NCBI GenBank assembly: GCA_965227145.1
Contig: OZ245730.1
Location: 186,001 to 250,000, forward strand
Direction of reading: 5' to 3'
DNA length: 64,000 bases
Source of the DNA: JACKAQ01 sp965227145
Lineage (GTDB): Bacteria; Calditrichota; Calditrichia; RBG-13-44-9; J075
Shown here: positions 28,084 through 36,346 of the stretch, piece after piece
Numbering within the stretch: the first letter of the stretch is position 1
Layout of the letters: each line of letters begins with the position of its first letter
Translations under genes and position numbers: made by a program
Notes under the pieces: generated by a model
Databases searched by the model: none
What the model was told of the DNA's origin: nothing
What the model saw: only the letters and a program-made list of their open reading frames with translations

Positions 28084-28833
28084 TTACTGCATCACCATGC
28101 CGCCATCAACATTCAGCGTTTGTCCGGTGATGTATCCGGCATCGTCGCCGGAGAGAAAAACCGCCGCTTTGGCAATGTCGAGCACGTTGCCCAACCGCGC
28201 TAGCGGGATTTGGGTGAGCAGCGCTTCGCGGGTTTTTTCGCCGAGCACTTCGGTCATATCGGTATCGATAAATCCGGGTGCGATGGCGTTGCAGGTGATG
28301 CCGCGCGATGCCAGTTCTTTGGCAACCGATTTGGTTAATCCGATAATGCCCGCTTTGGATGCGGCATAATTGGCCTGCCCCGCATTGCCGATTTGCCCGA
28401 CAACGGATGTGATGTTCACTATCCGTCCGCTGCGCTGTTTCATCATTTGCCGGGTAATGGATTTGATGGTGTTAAATGTGCCTTTTAAATTGATATTCAG
28501 CACGGTGTCCCAATCTTCTTCTTTCATTCGCATCAGCAAATTGTCGCGGGTGATGCCCGCATTGTTGATCAGAATATCCACCTGCCCGAAGGCTTTCACG
28601 GTTTCGTCGATGAGCGATTGGGCATCTGCCATCACACTCACATCGCCGATGACCGCCAACGCTTCACCGCCGGCATTTTTGATTTCCGCAACCACTTCGT
28701 TGGCACGTTCTTCATTTCGTCCGGAAATCACTACTTTGGCGCCTTCCCGGGCAAATTCCAATGCAATTTCTTTACCGATGCCTTTGGTGGAACCGGTAAC
28801 GATGGCAATTTTGCCGGATAAATGTTGGTGCAT
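28084..28833 (-). CDS. fabG: 3-oxoacyl-ACP reductase
   Basis: This 249-residue short-chain dehydrogenase reduces beta-ketoacyl-ACP with NADPH. It has the cofactor loop TGSTKGIGKEIA at residues 14-25, NNAG near residue 90, the catalytic Ser in ITSVVGQIGN near residue 143, and YAASKAG with Tyr and Lys near residues 156-160. IDTDMTE near residue 190 is typical of FabG. It is placed between fabD and acpP in the usual order. Confidence 0.95.
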   Translation of the reverse strand: MHQHLSGKIAIVTGSTKGIGKEIALEFAREGAKVVISGRNEERANEVVAEIKNAGGEALAVIGDVSVMADAQSLIDETVKAFGQVDILINNAGITRDNLLMRMKEEDWDTVLNINLKGTFNTIKSITRQMMKQRSGRIVNITSVVGQIGNAGQANYAASKAGIIGLTKSVAKELASRGITCNAIAPGFIDTDMTEVLGEKTREALLTQIPLARLGNVLDIAKAAVFLSGDDAGYITGQTLNVDGGMVMQ

Positions 28834-28907
28834 GGCTCGTTTCCTGATATTAATTATTGTGTGTTTATTTTTTTGGTTCTGTCCAAAACGATTGTTCCGG
28901 AAAAAAG

Positions 28908-29831
28908 CTAAATGGAAAATCCCGCAATTTCATCGGCGCTGCCGAATGCTTCGCAACTGGCTTCGCGATTGATGCGTTTGTGCAATCCCTGTAGTACTTT
29001 GCCGGGACCCACTTCGTAAAATGGCGCGAATCCGTCCGAAATCATATTTTGAGCGATGTTTTCCCACAAAACCGGCGCGGTTAATTGTTGTTGCAACAAT
29101 TTCCGGATGTGGGCGGCATCGGTCGCCGGCGTCGCTTCCACATTGCTGTAAACCGGGATTTCCGGGTTGTTGATGGTCACTTTTTCCAGCGCTTCAATTA
29201 AGCCGGAGAGCGCGTCCGCCATCAGCGGTGAATGAAATGCGCCGCTGACCACCAGTTCTTTCGCCATGCGCGCGCCTTTGGTTTTGGCAATTTCCATGGC
29301 TTTGTGAACGCCGGGAATGCTGCCGGAAATGACAATTTGTCCGGGGCTGTTGAAATTCGCCGGTTGAACAACCCCAACAGCAGATGCCTCGTTGCAGGCT
29401 TCTGTGACGGCTTCCGGCGTTCCGCCGATAATTGCGGCCATCGTGCCGGGATTTTTCTCCCCGGCGATCTGCATCAGCGCACCGCGAATTTTGACCAAAC
29501 GCAAACCGTCCTCAAAACTGAGTGCACCGGCGCTAACCAATGCCGAATATTCGCCGAGGCTGTGTCCGGCTGTTGCTTTCGGTTGTAAACCTCTGTCTTT
29601 TAATAATTTATCGACAGCGATGCTGTGGGTGAAAATCGCCGGTTGGGTGAATTTGGTTTGTTTCAATTCATCTTCCGGTCCCTCAAAACAAAGCTGTTTG
29701 AGCGGAAATTCCAGAATTTCTTCTGCCAGATCAAATATTTTTTTGGCGTCGGCAAATTGTTCGTACAAATCTTTTGCCATTCCCACAAATTGCGATCCCT
29801 GTCCGGGAAATAAAAATGCTGTGTTGCTCAT
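28908..29831 (-). CDS. fabD: malonyl-CoA:ACP transacylase
   Basis: The 307-residue enzyme moves the malonyl group from CoA to ACP. It has FLFPGQGSQFVGM at residues 6-18, the nucleophile Ser in TAGHSLGEYSALV near residue 92, and a catalytic His in SGAFHSPLM near residue 200. The substrate Gln near the N-terminus is conserved. Its stop lies 74 bp upstream of fabG and its start 40 bp downstream of fabH. Confidence 0.95.
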   Translation of the reverse strand: MSNTAFLFPGQGSQFVGMAKDLYEQFADAKKIFDLAEEILEFPLKQLCFEGPEDELKQTKFTQPAIFTHSIAVDKLLKDRGLQPKATAGHSLGEYSALVSAGALSFEDGLRLVKIRGALMQIAGEKNPGTMAAIIGGTPEAVTEACNEASAVGVVQPANFNSPGQIVISGSIPGVHKAMEIAKTKGARMAKELVVSGAFHSPLMADALSGLIEALEKVTINNPEIPVYSNVEATPATDAAHIRKLLQQQLTAPVLWENIAQNMISDGFAPFYEVGPGKVLQGLHKRINREASCEAFGSADEIAGFSI

Positions 29832-29871
29832 ATTCTCAGCCGTTTTTTTGCGAATTGAATGGATAAATTGA

Positions 29872-30864
29872 TCAGATAGCCCAGCGAATCAGGGAGCTGC
29901 CCCAGGTGAATCCCGCGCCAAATGCAGCCATCACGATGTTGTCACCTTTGCTCAATTTCCCGGCCTGATGCACTTCCGAAAGTGCCAGCGGAATGGTAGC
30001 TGCGGTGGTGTTGCCGTAGCGATCGATGTTGATCACTACCTGATCTTCGCGCAATTTCATGCGTTTTGCGGCGGCGTCAATAATTCGTAAATTGGCCTGA
30101 TGCGGAATAAAATATTTGATATCTTCGCCGGTAAGTTGATTTTTTTCAATGATTTCCGCAGCAACATCCGCCATGCGGGTTACCGCGAATTTGTAAACGG
30201 TTCGCCCATCCTGATAAATGTAGTGCAGGCGACTGTCCACGGTTTTGTGGGATGCGGGATGCAAGCTGCCGCCGCCCATCATGTGCAGGAATTGACCGCC
30301 GGAGCCATCGCTCCGCAAAATGGAATCGAGCACGCCGTAATTTTCGTCTTCGGATGGTTCCAGCAAAACAGCGCCGGCAGCATCACCAAATAAAATGCAG
30401 GTGGTGCGATCGGTAAAATCGAGAATCGAGCTCATTTTATCCGCCCCGATCACCAGCACTTTTTTATACATGCCGCTTTCAATAAATTGGGCGCCGGTTG
30501 CCAATGCATATACGAATCCGGTGCACGCGCCGTTCAAATCCATTCCCCATGCGCGATTTGCGCCGAGCATTTCCTGAACCCGGCAGCCCGTGCTCGGGAA
30601 AAAAGTATCCGGCGTTACGGTTGCCACGATAATCAGGTCAATCTCGTTCGGATCGATTTGTTTTTCATCGAGAATCATTTTGGCAGCTTGCCATGCCATA
30701 TATGATGTGGCTTTGTCTTCCTCCAGAATGCGCCGTTCGCGAATACCGGTCCGGCTGACAATCCACTCATCATTGGTTTCTACGAGTTTCTCTAAATCTT
30801 TATTTGTTAATACCTTGGATGGTACATAATGGCCTACGCCTGTGATGATTGCGTTTCGCCCCAT
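29872..30864 (-). CDS. fabH: beta-ketoacyl-ACP synthase III
   Basis: The 330-residue enzyme starts fatty-acid synthesis by condensing an acyl-CoA with malonyl-ACP. The catalytic triad is visible: Cys in DLNGACTGFVYAL near residue 113, His in YFIPHQANLRI near residue 255, and Asn in YGNTTAATIP near residue 286. The start overlaps the end of plsX by 31 bp, indicating tight coupling. Confidence 0.96.
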   Translation of the reverse strand: MGRNAIITGVGHYVPSKVLTNKDLEKLVETNDEWIVSRTGIRERRILEEDKATSYMAWQAAKMILDEKQIDPNEIDLIIVATVTPDTFFPSTGCRVQEMLGANRAWGMDLNGACTGFVYALATGAQFIESGMYKKVLVIGADKMSSILDFTDRTTCILFGDAAGAVLLEPSEDENYGVLDSILRSDGSGGQFLHMMGGGSLHPASHKTVDSRLHYIYQDGRTVYKFAVTRMADVAAEIIEKNQLTGEDIKYFIPHQANLRIIDAAAKRMKLREDQVVINIDRYGNTTAATIPLALSEVHQAGKLSKGDNIVMAAFGAGFTWGSSLIRWAI

Positions 30865-31865
30865 AAGAGACCTCTTGCGCTTAGCTCTTCTTCGATATGT
30901 TTGTTTACCTGCTTTTCGCCCATGATTTTTGCCACGTGAATAGCGTTTTTCAGGGCTTTGGCGGAGGAGCTGCCGTGGCAGATGATGGAAATGCCATCAA
31001 TGCCGAGCAGCGGCACGCCGCCGTATTCTTCGTAATCGTATGCGCGTTTCATTGCGCGGAAAGCCGGACGCATCAAAAATGCTCCCGTCAGTGAAAATAA
31101 ATTCTGTTTGATTCGCCGTTTCAGGCTGTTGCCAAAAATACCCACAATGCTTTCCGCAAATTTGAGCACCACGTTTCCGGTAAAGCCGTCGGTGACGATG
31201 ACATCCGCTTTATCATGCAGAATGTCCCGCCCTTCGATGTTGCCGATAAAATTTTCCAGATGCTTTTGCATCAGGTCGTGTGCGGCGAGTACCAGCTCGT
31301 TGCCTTTGGATTTTTCCTCGCCGATGCTCAATAATGCCACCCGGGATTTGGCGAGATTGGTGGCATATTCAATGAAAATACCGCCCATAATCCCAAATTG
31401 CAGCAGGTTGATCGGTTTGCAATCTGCATTCGCACCCACATCGATGAGCAAAACAACGCCGCTCTCGCGTGGCAAAAATGCCCCAATCGCCGGCCGGCTG
31501 ACCCCTTTTATTCGCCCGAGTGTCAGCAGGCTGGCAGCCATTTGGGCACCGGTGCTTCCCGCGCTCACAAAGGCATCTGCTTCGCCATCGCGGATCATGC
31601 GAATGCCTTTAACCATGGACGAGTCCTTTTTTTTGCGGACCGCCGTGGCTGGCTGGTCGTGCATGTCAATTACTTCTGTGGCATGCACAACCCGGATATT
31701 GTGGGGAGATATGATGTGGCTGGCGATCTCTTCCTCAATTGCCGTTTTATCGCCAACAAGGATTACCTGATCTCTACCGCGTTCTTCGCGGTCATATAAA
31801 ATCGCCCCATGAACCGGGGCTTTCGGGGCCAGATCACCACCCATTGCATCTACAACTATGCGCAA
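30834..31865 (-). CDS. plsX: phosphate acyltransferase PlsX
   Basis: The 343-residue protein makes acyl-phosphate from acyl-ACP, the first committed step toward phosphatidic acid. It shows the N-terminal signature MRIVVDAMGGDLAP, AFVSAGSTGAQMAASLLTLG near residue 100, LLIDVGANADCKP near residue 143, VIVTDGFTGNVVLK near residue 223 and YGGVPLLGIDG near residue 282. It follows rpmF by 44 bp and overlaps fabH. Confidence 0.96.
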   Translation of the reverse strand: MRIVVDAMGGDLAPKAPVHGAILYDREERGRDQVILVGDKTAIEEEIASHIISPHNIRVVHATEVIDMHDQPATAVRKKKDSSMVKGIRMIRDGEADAFVSAGSTGAQMAASLLTLGRIKGVSRPAIGAFLPRESGVVLLIDVGANADCKPINLLQFGIMGGIFIEYATNLAKSRVALLSIGEEKSKGNELVLAAHDLMQKHLENFIGNIEGRDILHDKADVIVTDGFTGNVVLKFAESIVGIFGNSLKRRIKQNLFSLTGAFLMRPAFRAMKRAYDYEEYGGVPLLGIDGISIICHGSSSAKALKNAIHVAKIMGEKQVNKHIEEELSARGLLWGETQSSQA

Positions 31866-31909
31866 TTTGCTGCTCCTGTGTGGTTAGCCGGGTGTTAATC
31901 AGCCGTTAT

Positions 31910-32098
31910 TTAGGCTTCTTCTGCATCAGTAATGCGTTGATTTTTATATACGCCACATTTCGGGCAGGCGTGGTGCGGCAGTTTTGATTCGCCACAGTTG
32001 GTGCATTCTGTCAGGCTGGGTGCTGTCAGTTTCCGGTACCAATTTGCCCGGCGCATGTCGCGCTTCGACTTGGATATTTTGCGTTTTGGATTCGCCAT
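31910..32098 (-). CDS. rpmF: 50S ribosomal protein L32
   Basis: The 62-residue basic protein has the L32 start MANPKRKISKSKRDMRRANW and a zinc ribbon with CTNCG and CPKCG pairs separated by 11 residues. It belongs to the large ribosomal subunit. The order DUF177-rpmF-plsX-fab is widely conserved. A Shine-Dalgarno (GGAG) precedes the ATG. Confidence 0.97.
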   Translation of the reverse strand: MANPKRKISKSKRDMRRANWYRKLTAPSLTECTNCGESKLPHHACPKCGVYKNQRITDAEEA

Positions 32099-32192
32099 CT
32101 CTTCAATCTCCTAAAACATGTCTTGATATAGTAATGTTATTTAACCGTCTAATTTGGATATCGCAAGGATTTATTTCGAAAAAAACATCGAA

Positions 32193-32690
32193 TCACTTGC
32201 GCAATGAGCCAAGTTTTTCCCAACGCGGGTCGACAACGTCGTTACTGCAGCTACACGGCTCAGTGTTCAGATTCGCACCGCATCCGGCGCAAATACCTTT
32301 GCAATCTTCGTCGCAGAGCATTTTCATGGGCGTATTGATGATCAAATATTCAACCAGCCAGTCGGTAATGGATAACTCTGCTGTGTCTTTCGGCAAATGA
32401 ATGACGTTTTCTTCATCTGTTTCAACGGCGTTTTCGCCGATCTGTATCAGCATCGAAAATTCAATATTCACCGGTTTATCGTATTCTGTCAGGCATCTGT
32501 CGCAGATGTAAACCGCTGTTGTTTCTGCAGTTATCTCTGCCTGAATCGTGTTGCCGTATTTGTTCAGCATTACATTGGTTTTTACCGGATTCGGATACAA
32601 CTCTTTCCGAAAAAAGTCCAGCGCATCCAGTTGAACGGATTCGCTGAAATGATGGATTCCGTCCTGCAAATGTAAAATTGGCAACTTCAT
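32193..32690 (-). CDS. YceD/DUF177 family protein
   Basis: The 165-residue protein belongs to the YceD family, implicated in 23S rRNA processing or ribosome assembly in other bacteria and plastids. It contains CDRCLTEYDKPVNI near residue 62 and the C-terminal Cys cluster CDEDCKGICAGCGANLNTE, a likely metal site. I use ATG 32690, which has AGGGA at about 7-nt spacing. The upstream in-frame ATG at 32696 is too close to that site. It is the first gene of the rpmF-plsX-fab operon, directly behind a sigma70-like promoter. Confidence 0.9.
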   Translation of the reverse strand: MKLPILHLQDGIHHFSESVQLDALDFFRKELYPNPVKTNVMLNKYGNTIQAEITAETTAVYICDRCLTEYDKPVNIEFSMLIQIGENAVETDEENVIHLPKDTAELSITDWLVEYLIINTPMKMLCDEDCKGICAGCGANLNTEPCSCSNDVVDPRWEKLGSLRK

Positions 32691-32716
32691 TATCATTCCC
32701 TATAATACAATTTATC

Positions 32717-32745
32717 AATTTAGTTTACAACGCCAGTTTTGTCAA
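32717..32745 (-). promoter_or_regulatory. sigma70-like promoter for the yceD-rpmF-plsX-fab operon
   Basis: Read on the minus strand there is a perfect -35 hexamer TTGACA (32745-32740), a 17-bp spacer and TAAATT (32722-32717) as a -10 element. It lies 27 bp upstream of the YceD start codon. Sequence and position both fit the main promoter of this housekeeping operon. Confidence 0.6.
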
Positions 32746-32901
32746 GCGCTTTGTTAATTCTCGTTGTTGAAAAGTGCGAGTTTCATTTTTTGCTTTTGTA
32801 AAAAATAACTTGTTTTCCCGGCAGAGGGTGTTAATTTTTCCTGACTAAATCAAATTTGATAATACATGTGAAAGATTCCTGCAAAATGGGAGAAATTAAT
32901 T

Positions 32902-33447
32902 ATGCGTAAGGTATTGTTCCTATTCATTCTGATGCTGTTTATCGCAAGCTGCCAGGAGCAGCCGCAAACGGAAGCATCGGCCGATGCAAAAAGCAACGAA
33001 ACCACTGAAATGGATGAAAAGGCGCTTCTGAAAAAAGCCGATCCTGCAGGTGAATATGGCAAAGGCGTCGCAGTAAGCGAAGCAACGGATATTGCCGCAA
33101 TTCTCTCTGAACCGGAAGCCTACGAAGGCAAAACCGTGTTGGTGAAAGGCGAAGTTGCCGAAGTTTGTGCGATGCGCGGTTGCTGGATGGATGTTGCCAG
33201 CGGTGCGGAAAAAATCCGTATAAAAGTGAAAGATGGCGATATTGTGTTCCCGCTTAGCGCCGTCGGACACGAAGCCGCCGTTGAAGGAATGGTCGAAAGA
33301 TTGGATCTCACCCAGGAAAAAGCCATCGAATGGCTGGCGCACGAAGCAGAAGAAAAAGGCGAAGCATTCGATTCCACCAGCGTTACAGGACCCTTAACCA
33401 TCTGGCGAATTAAAGGCGCGGGCGCAGTTATTCAGGCAAAATCCTGA
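32902..33447 (+). CDS. DUF4920 domain lipoprotein
   Basis: This 181-residue protein has a lipoprotein signal with lipobox LFIASC (Cys near residue 17) and an acidic linker. A globular domain from residue 60 follows: YEGKTVLVKGEVAEVCAMRG, then CWMDV and IRIKVKDGDIVFPLS. This matches the DUF4920 family, an OB-like fold of unknown function with a conserved Cys-x-x-x-x-Cys pair that could bind metal or be redox-active. It is therefore likely an envelope lipoprotein. It is followed after 8 bp by the VOC gene and is probably co-transcribed with it. Confidence 0.82.
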   Translation: MRKVLFLFILMLFIASCQEQPQTEASADAKSNETTEMDEKALLKKADPAGEYGKGVAVSEATDIAAILSEPEAYEGKTVLVKGEVAEVCAMRGCWMDVASGAEKIRIKVKDGDIVFPLSAVGHEAAVEGMVERLDLTQEKAIEWLAHEAEEKGEAFDSTSVTGPLTIWRIKGAGAVIQAKS

Positions 33448-33455
33448 GATCATTC

Positions 33456-33851
33456 ATGAAAGTTCAACGCATAATGGAAACCTGCATCTATTGCAGGGAT
33501 TTGGTCGCTGCAGAAGCATTTTATACGGCTGTTCTCGGTTGCGAGGTGCTGACAAAAGAGCCGGAGCGACACGTGTTTTTCAAATTGGCCAACGCGATGC
33601 TGCTCGTGTTTAATCCCGATAACACGATGTCGCCGGGAAGCGATATTCCGCCGCACGGCGCATATGGCGAAGGGCACGTCGCGTTCGCGATGAGCGATGA
33701 CCAGATCGAGAAATGGCGGAAAAAACTTGCCGGCAATAACGTGCCTGTCGAAATGGAAATCGAGTGGCCAAACGGCGGTATCTCAATTTATTTCCGCGAT
33801 CCGGCGAACAATAGCGTGGAACTGACAACGCCCAAAACCTGGGGCTATTAA
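33456..33851 (+). CDS. VOC family protein (glyoxalase/bleomycin-resistance fold)
   Basis: The 131-residue single-module protein shows the paired beta-alpha-beta-beta-beta pattern: METCIYCRDLVAAEAFYTAV at residues 7-26, GEGHVAFAM near residue 71 and SIYFRDPANNSVEL near residue 108. The His of GEGHV and the terminal Glu fit the metal ligands of this superfamily. The reaction cannot be deduced, because VOC enzymes include lyases, dioxygenases and resistance proteins. It sits 8 bp after the DUF4920 lipoprotein gene. Confidence 0.85.
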   Translation: MKVQRIMETCIYCRDLVAAEAFYTAVLGCEVLTKEPERHVFFKLANAMLLVFNPDNTMSPGSDIPPHGAYGEGHVAFAMSDDQIEKWRKKLAGNNVPVEMEIEWPNGGISIYFRDPANNSVELTTPKTWGY

Positions 33852-33940
33852 AGCGAATGGTAACCCTGGAATTTCGGGTGAAAAATGCAAATACTTAAAA
33901 TACGTAATATTATGATTAACAGGTAGAAGGAGTATCTTGA

Positions 33941-35101
33941 ATGGAAAAGAATTTCCTGTTCACTTCGGAGTCGGTTTCCGCCGGACATCCGGACAAGGTT
34001 TGTGATTGCGTTTCGGATACCATTGTGGACGCTATTTTTGAATCGGGCGGCGATGTGCGCGGCAATCGCGCAGCCATCGAAACAATGGTAACCAAAAACC
34101 TGACCGTGCTCACCGGCGAAGTTAAAATTCCCGACGGCGTGGAAATCGATTACGAAGCACTGGCGCGCAAAGCCATACGGGAAATCGGTTACGACAATGC
34201 CGAACTTCAATTTGACCACAACTGCGAAATCATCAACCGGGTTCACAAACAATCCCCGGAAATTGCTGTTGGCGTGGATAGCGGCGGCGCCGGCGATCAG
34301 GGTATGATGTTCGGTTATGCAACCAACGAAACGCCGGAACTGATGCCACTGCCCATCACCATGGCCCACAAAATTGTTCGTGCACTGGATGAATCGCGGC
34401 TGAATGGCAAAATCCCGTTTTTGCGCCCGGACGGCAAATCGCAGGTGACCGTGCGTTACGAAGACTGGAAACCGGTTGCTATCGAAAAAGTGGTGGTGGC
34501 GGTGCCGCATCATCCCTCCAAAACCAATGATGACGTAAAAGAAGTTGTTTATAATCAAATCGTTACGCCTTTATTAAAGGAATACGGTTTGCCCTTCGAT
34601 CGCTCCGAAAACAGCTATATTGTGAACGGCACCGGTGTTTGGACAATCGGTGGTCCGGTATCCGACGCAGGTTTGACCGGGCGTAAAATTATCGTCGATA
34701 CCTATGGCGGAATGGGTCGCCACGGCGGCGGTGCGTTTTCCGGAAAAGATCCTTCCAAAGTGGATCGTTCCGGTGCATACGCAGCGCGTTATGTTGCCAA
34801 AAATCTGGTGGCTGCCGGCGTTGCGGATCGAGTGGAAATTCAGGTTGCCTATGTTATCGGTCACGCAGATCCGGTTTCGGTGATGGTGGAATGCTTCGGC
34901 ACCCACAAAATTGCCGAAAGCCGAATTGTCGAAATCGTTGAAAAAGTATTCGACCTGCGCCCGCGCGGCATCATGGAAGCATTGAAACTGCAAAGCCCCG
35001 GCTATCGCCAAACGGCTGCTTACGGTCATTTTGGCCGCAGCGAATCGCGGTTTACCTGGGAATCTGTGGATAAAGTTGATGCGATCCGCAAAATGATGTA
35101 A
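33941..35101 (+). CDS. metK: S-adenosylmethionine synthetase
   Basis: The 386-residue enzyme makes S-adenosylmethionine from methionine and ATP. It has SESVSAGHPDKVCDCVSDTI at residues 9-28, GAGDQGMMFGYATNETPE near residue 117, and the P-loop-like GGGAFSGKDPSKVDRSGAY near residue 262. Length and motifs are normal. AAGGAG lies 9 nt upstream of the ATG. A clear intrinsic terminator follows at 35139-35182, so it is a monocistronic unit or the end of one. Confidence 0.97.
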   Translation: MEKNFLFTSESVSAGHPDKVCDCVSDTIVDAIFESGGDVRGNRAAIETMVTKNLTVLTGEVKIPDGVEIDYEALARKAIREIGYDNAELQFDHNCEIINRVHKQSPEIAVGVDSGGAGDQGMMFGYATNETPELMPLPITMAHKIVRALDESRLNGKIPFLRPDGKSQVTVRYEDWKPVAIEKVVVAVPHHPSKTNDDVKEVVYNQIVTPLLKEYGLPFDRSENSYIVNGTGVWTIGGPVSDAGLTGRKIIVDTYGGMGRHGGGAFSGKDPSKVDRSGAYAARYVAKNLVAAGVADRVEIQVAYVIGHADPVSVMVECFGTHKIAESRIVEIVEKVFDLRPRGIMEALKLQSPGYRQTAAYGHFGRSESRFTWESVDKVDAIRKMM

Positions 35102-35138
35102 ACTATTGAGATGAATGTGTAAATTACCGGTTTTTGTG

Positions 35139-35182
35139 AAAAGCGGGGCAGAAAAGCGTTATTTTTTCTCTCCGCTTTTTTA
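35139..35182 (+). terminator. intrinsic terminator after metK
   Basis: AAAAGCGG pairs with CCGCTTTT, the stem extends inward through GCAGAAAA against TTTTTCTC, and the hairpin ends in a T-run. It begins 38 bp after the metK stop. Confidence 0.7.
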
Positions 35183-35251
35183 TTTCTGACCGATAATAAG
35201 GTAGAGTTTTGTAACGAAAATTGAACCTTTTGAATGTCCCGGAGGATGCTA

Positions 35252-36346
35252 ATGCCTGAGCGCCAGAAACGCGTTCTGATCGTTGACGATGAAGAAGATT
35301 TGACCTGGACGCTATCCAAAAAATTATCAAAAGACAGTGATAAATTTGACGTCATGTGTGTCAACTCAGGTCGCGAAGCCATCGAAGTGCTCAATCAGGT
35401 GCCGTTTGATCTGGTGATTACCGATGTTCGCATGCCCGAAGTCAGCGGCCTGGAATTGCTGACCCAGGTGAAAGACCTTTATCCGTCCACCAAAGTGATC
35501 ATCATGACAGCTTACGGATCGTCCGATGTGAAGAAAAATGCCACTTCGCAAGGCTGCTTTCATTATATCGAAAAACCGTTTGAAATCAACGAGTTACGCC
35601 GGCAAATTCTTGAAGCGCTGGAGCAGAAAAAAGGCTTCAAAGGCAGTGTGTCGGATTTCCAGTTGAGCGATATTATCCAGTTGAACTGTTACGGCAGAAT
35701 CAGCTCCGGATTGCGGGTGATTTGCGATGACGAAGTGGGCATGATATTTTTTCAGGAAGGCAATATTGTGCATGCCGAAACGCCGCGTTTTGAGGGGGAG
35801 AGCGCATTTTATCATATCATGAGCTGGCAGGGCGGGGAATTTCAGGTGATGCGCAACCAGCTGCCGCCTCGCGAAACCATCACGCGCGGCTGGCAAAGCC
35901 TGTTGCTGGAAAGTCTGCGCCGGTTGGACGAAAGTTCCGACCTCGCCAAACAGGAAGCGGAACGCGAAAAACAACGTCGCCAAAATCGCCTCAAAACAAT
36001 CGTTGAAAAAATTTGCAATGCAGAAAATGTCGAGCATGTGCTGATTCACTCCCGCGCCGGTTTCCCGCTTTTTTATCATGGAAATATCGCGGAACGCCCG
36101 GAAATTATCAGCGATTTGGGCAACTATATTGCCAATGTTTTGGAAGGAATTATCAAATCGACCCGATTTTTGAAAGGCGGGCGACTGGATTATTGGGAAA
36201 TGCAGTTCGAAAAACGCACGTTGGTAATGTTCAAAATTCCCCGGCAGGATGCGTATTTATCCGTTATTGGCCGGGAAGGCGTGAACAGCGGTTTTATGCG
36301 CGTCGAAGTTAAAAAGCATCTCAAAGAGTTGGCAAATTTATTGTGA
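35252..36346 (+). CDS. response regulator with DUF4388 (PATAN-like) and roadblock/LC7-like domains
   Basis: The best start is ATG 35252, which has GGAGG 6 nt upstream; ATGs at 35234 and 35246 lie before or directly on that site. The 364-residue protein has a receiver domain at residues 1-125: acidic pair VDDEEDL, phospho-acceptor Asp in VITDVRMPEV near residue 53 and Lys in IEKPF near residue 105. A DUF4388 segment follows near residues 130-215 (GSVSDFQLSDIIQLNCYG). After a short charged coiled coil comes a C-terminal roadblock/LC7-like fold (VLIHSRAGFPLFYHG near residue 265). No histidine kinase is adjacent. The output is likely protein-protein rather than DNA binding, perhaps toward a small GTPase as for MglB-type proteins. 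Confidence 0.82.
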   Translation: MPERQKRVLIVDDEEDLTWTLSKKLSKDSDKFDVMCVNSGREAIEVLNQVPFDLVITDVRMPEVSGLELLTQVKDLYPSTKVIIMTAYGSSDVKKNATSQGCFHYIEKPFEINELRRQILEALEQKKGFKGSVSDFQLSDIIQLNCYGRISSGLRVICDDEVGMIFFQEGNIVHAETPRFEGESAFYHIMSWQGGEFQVMRNQLPPRETITRGWQSLLLESLRRLDESSDLAKQEAEREKQRRQNRLKTIVEKICNAENVEHVLIHSRAGFPLFYHGNIAERPEIISDLGNYIANVLEGIIKSTRFLKGGRLDYWEMQFEKRTLVMFKIPRQDAYLSVIGREGVNSGFMRVEVKKHLKELANLL

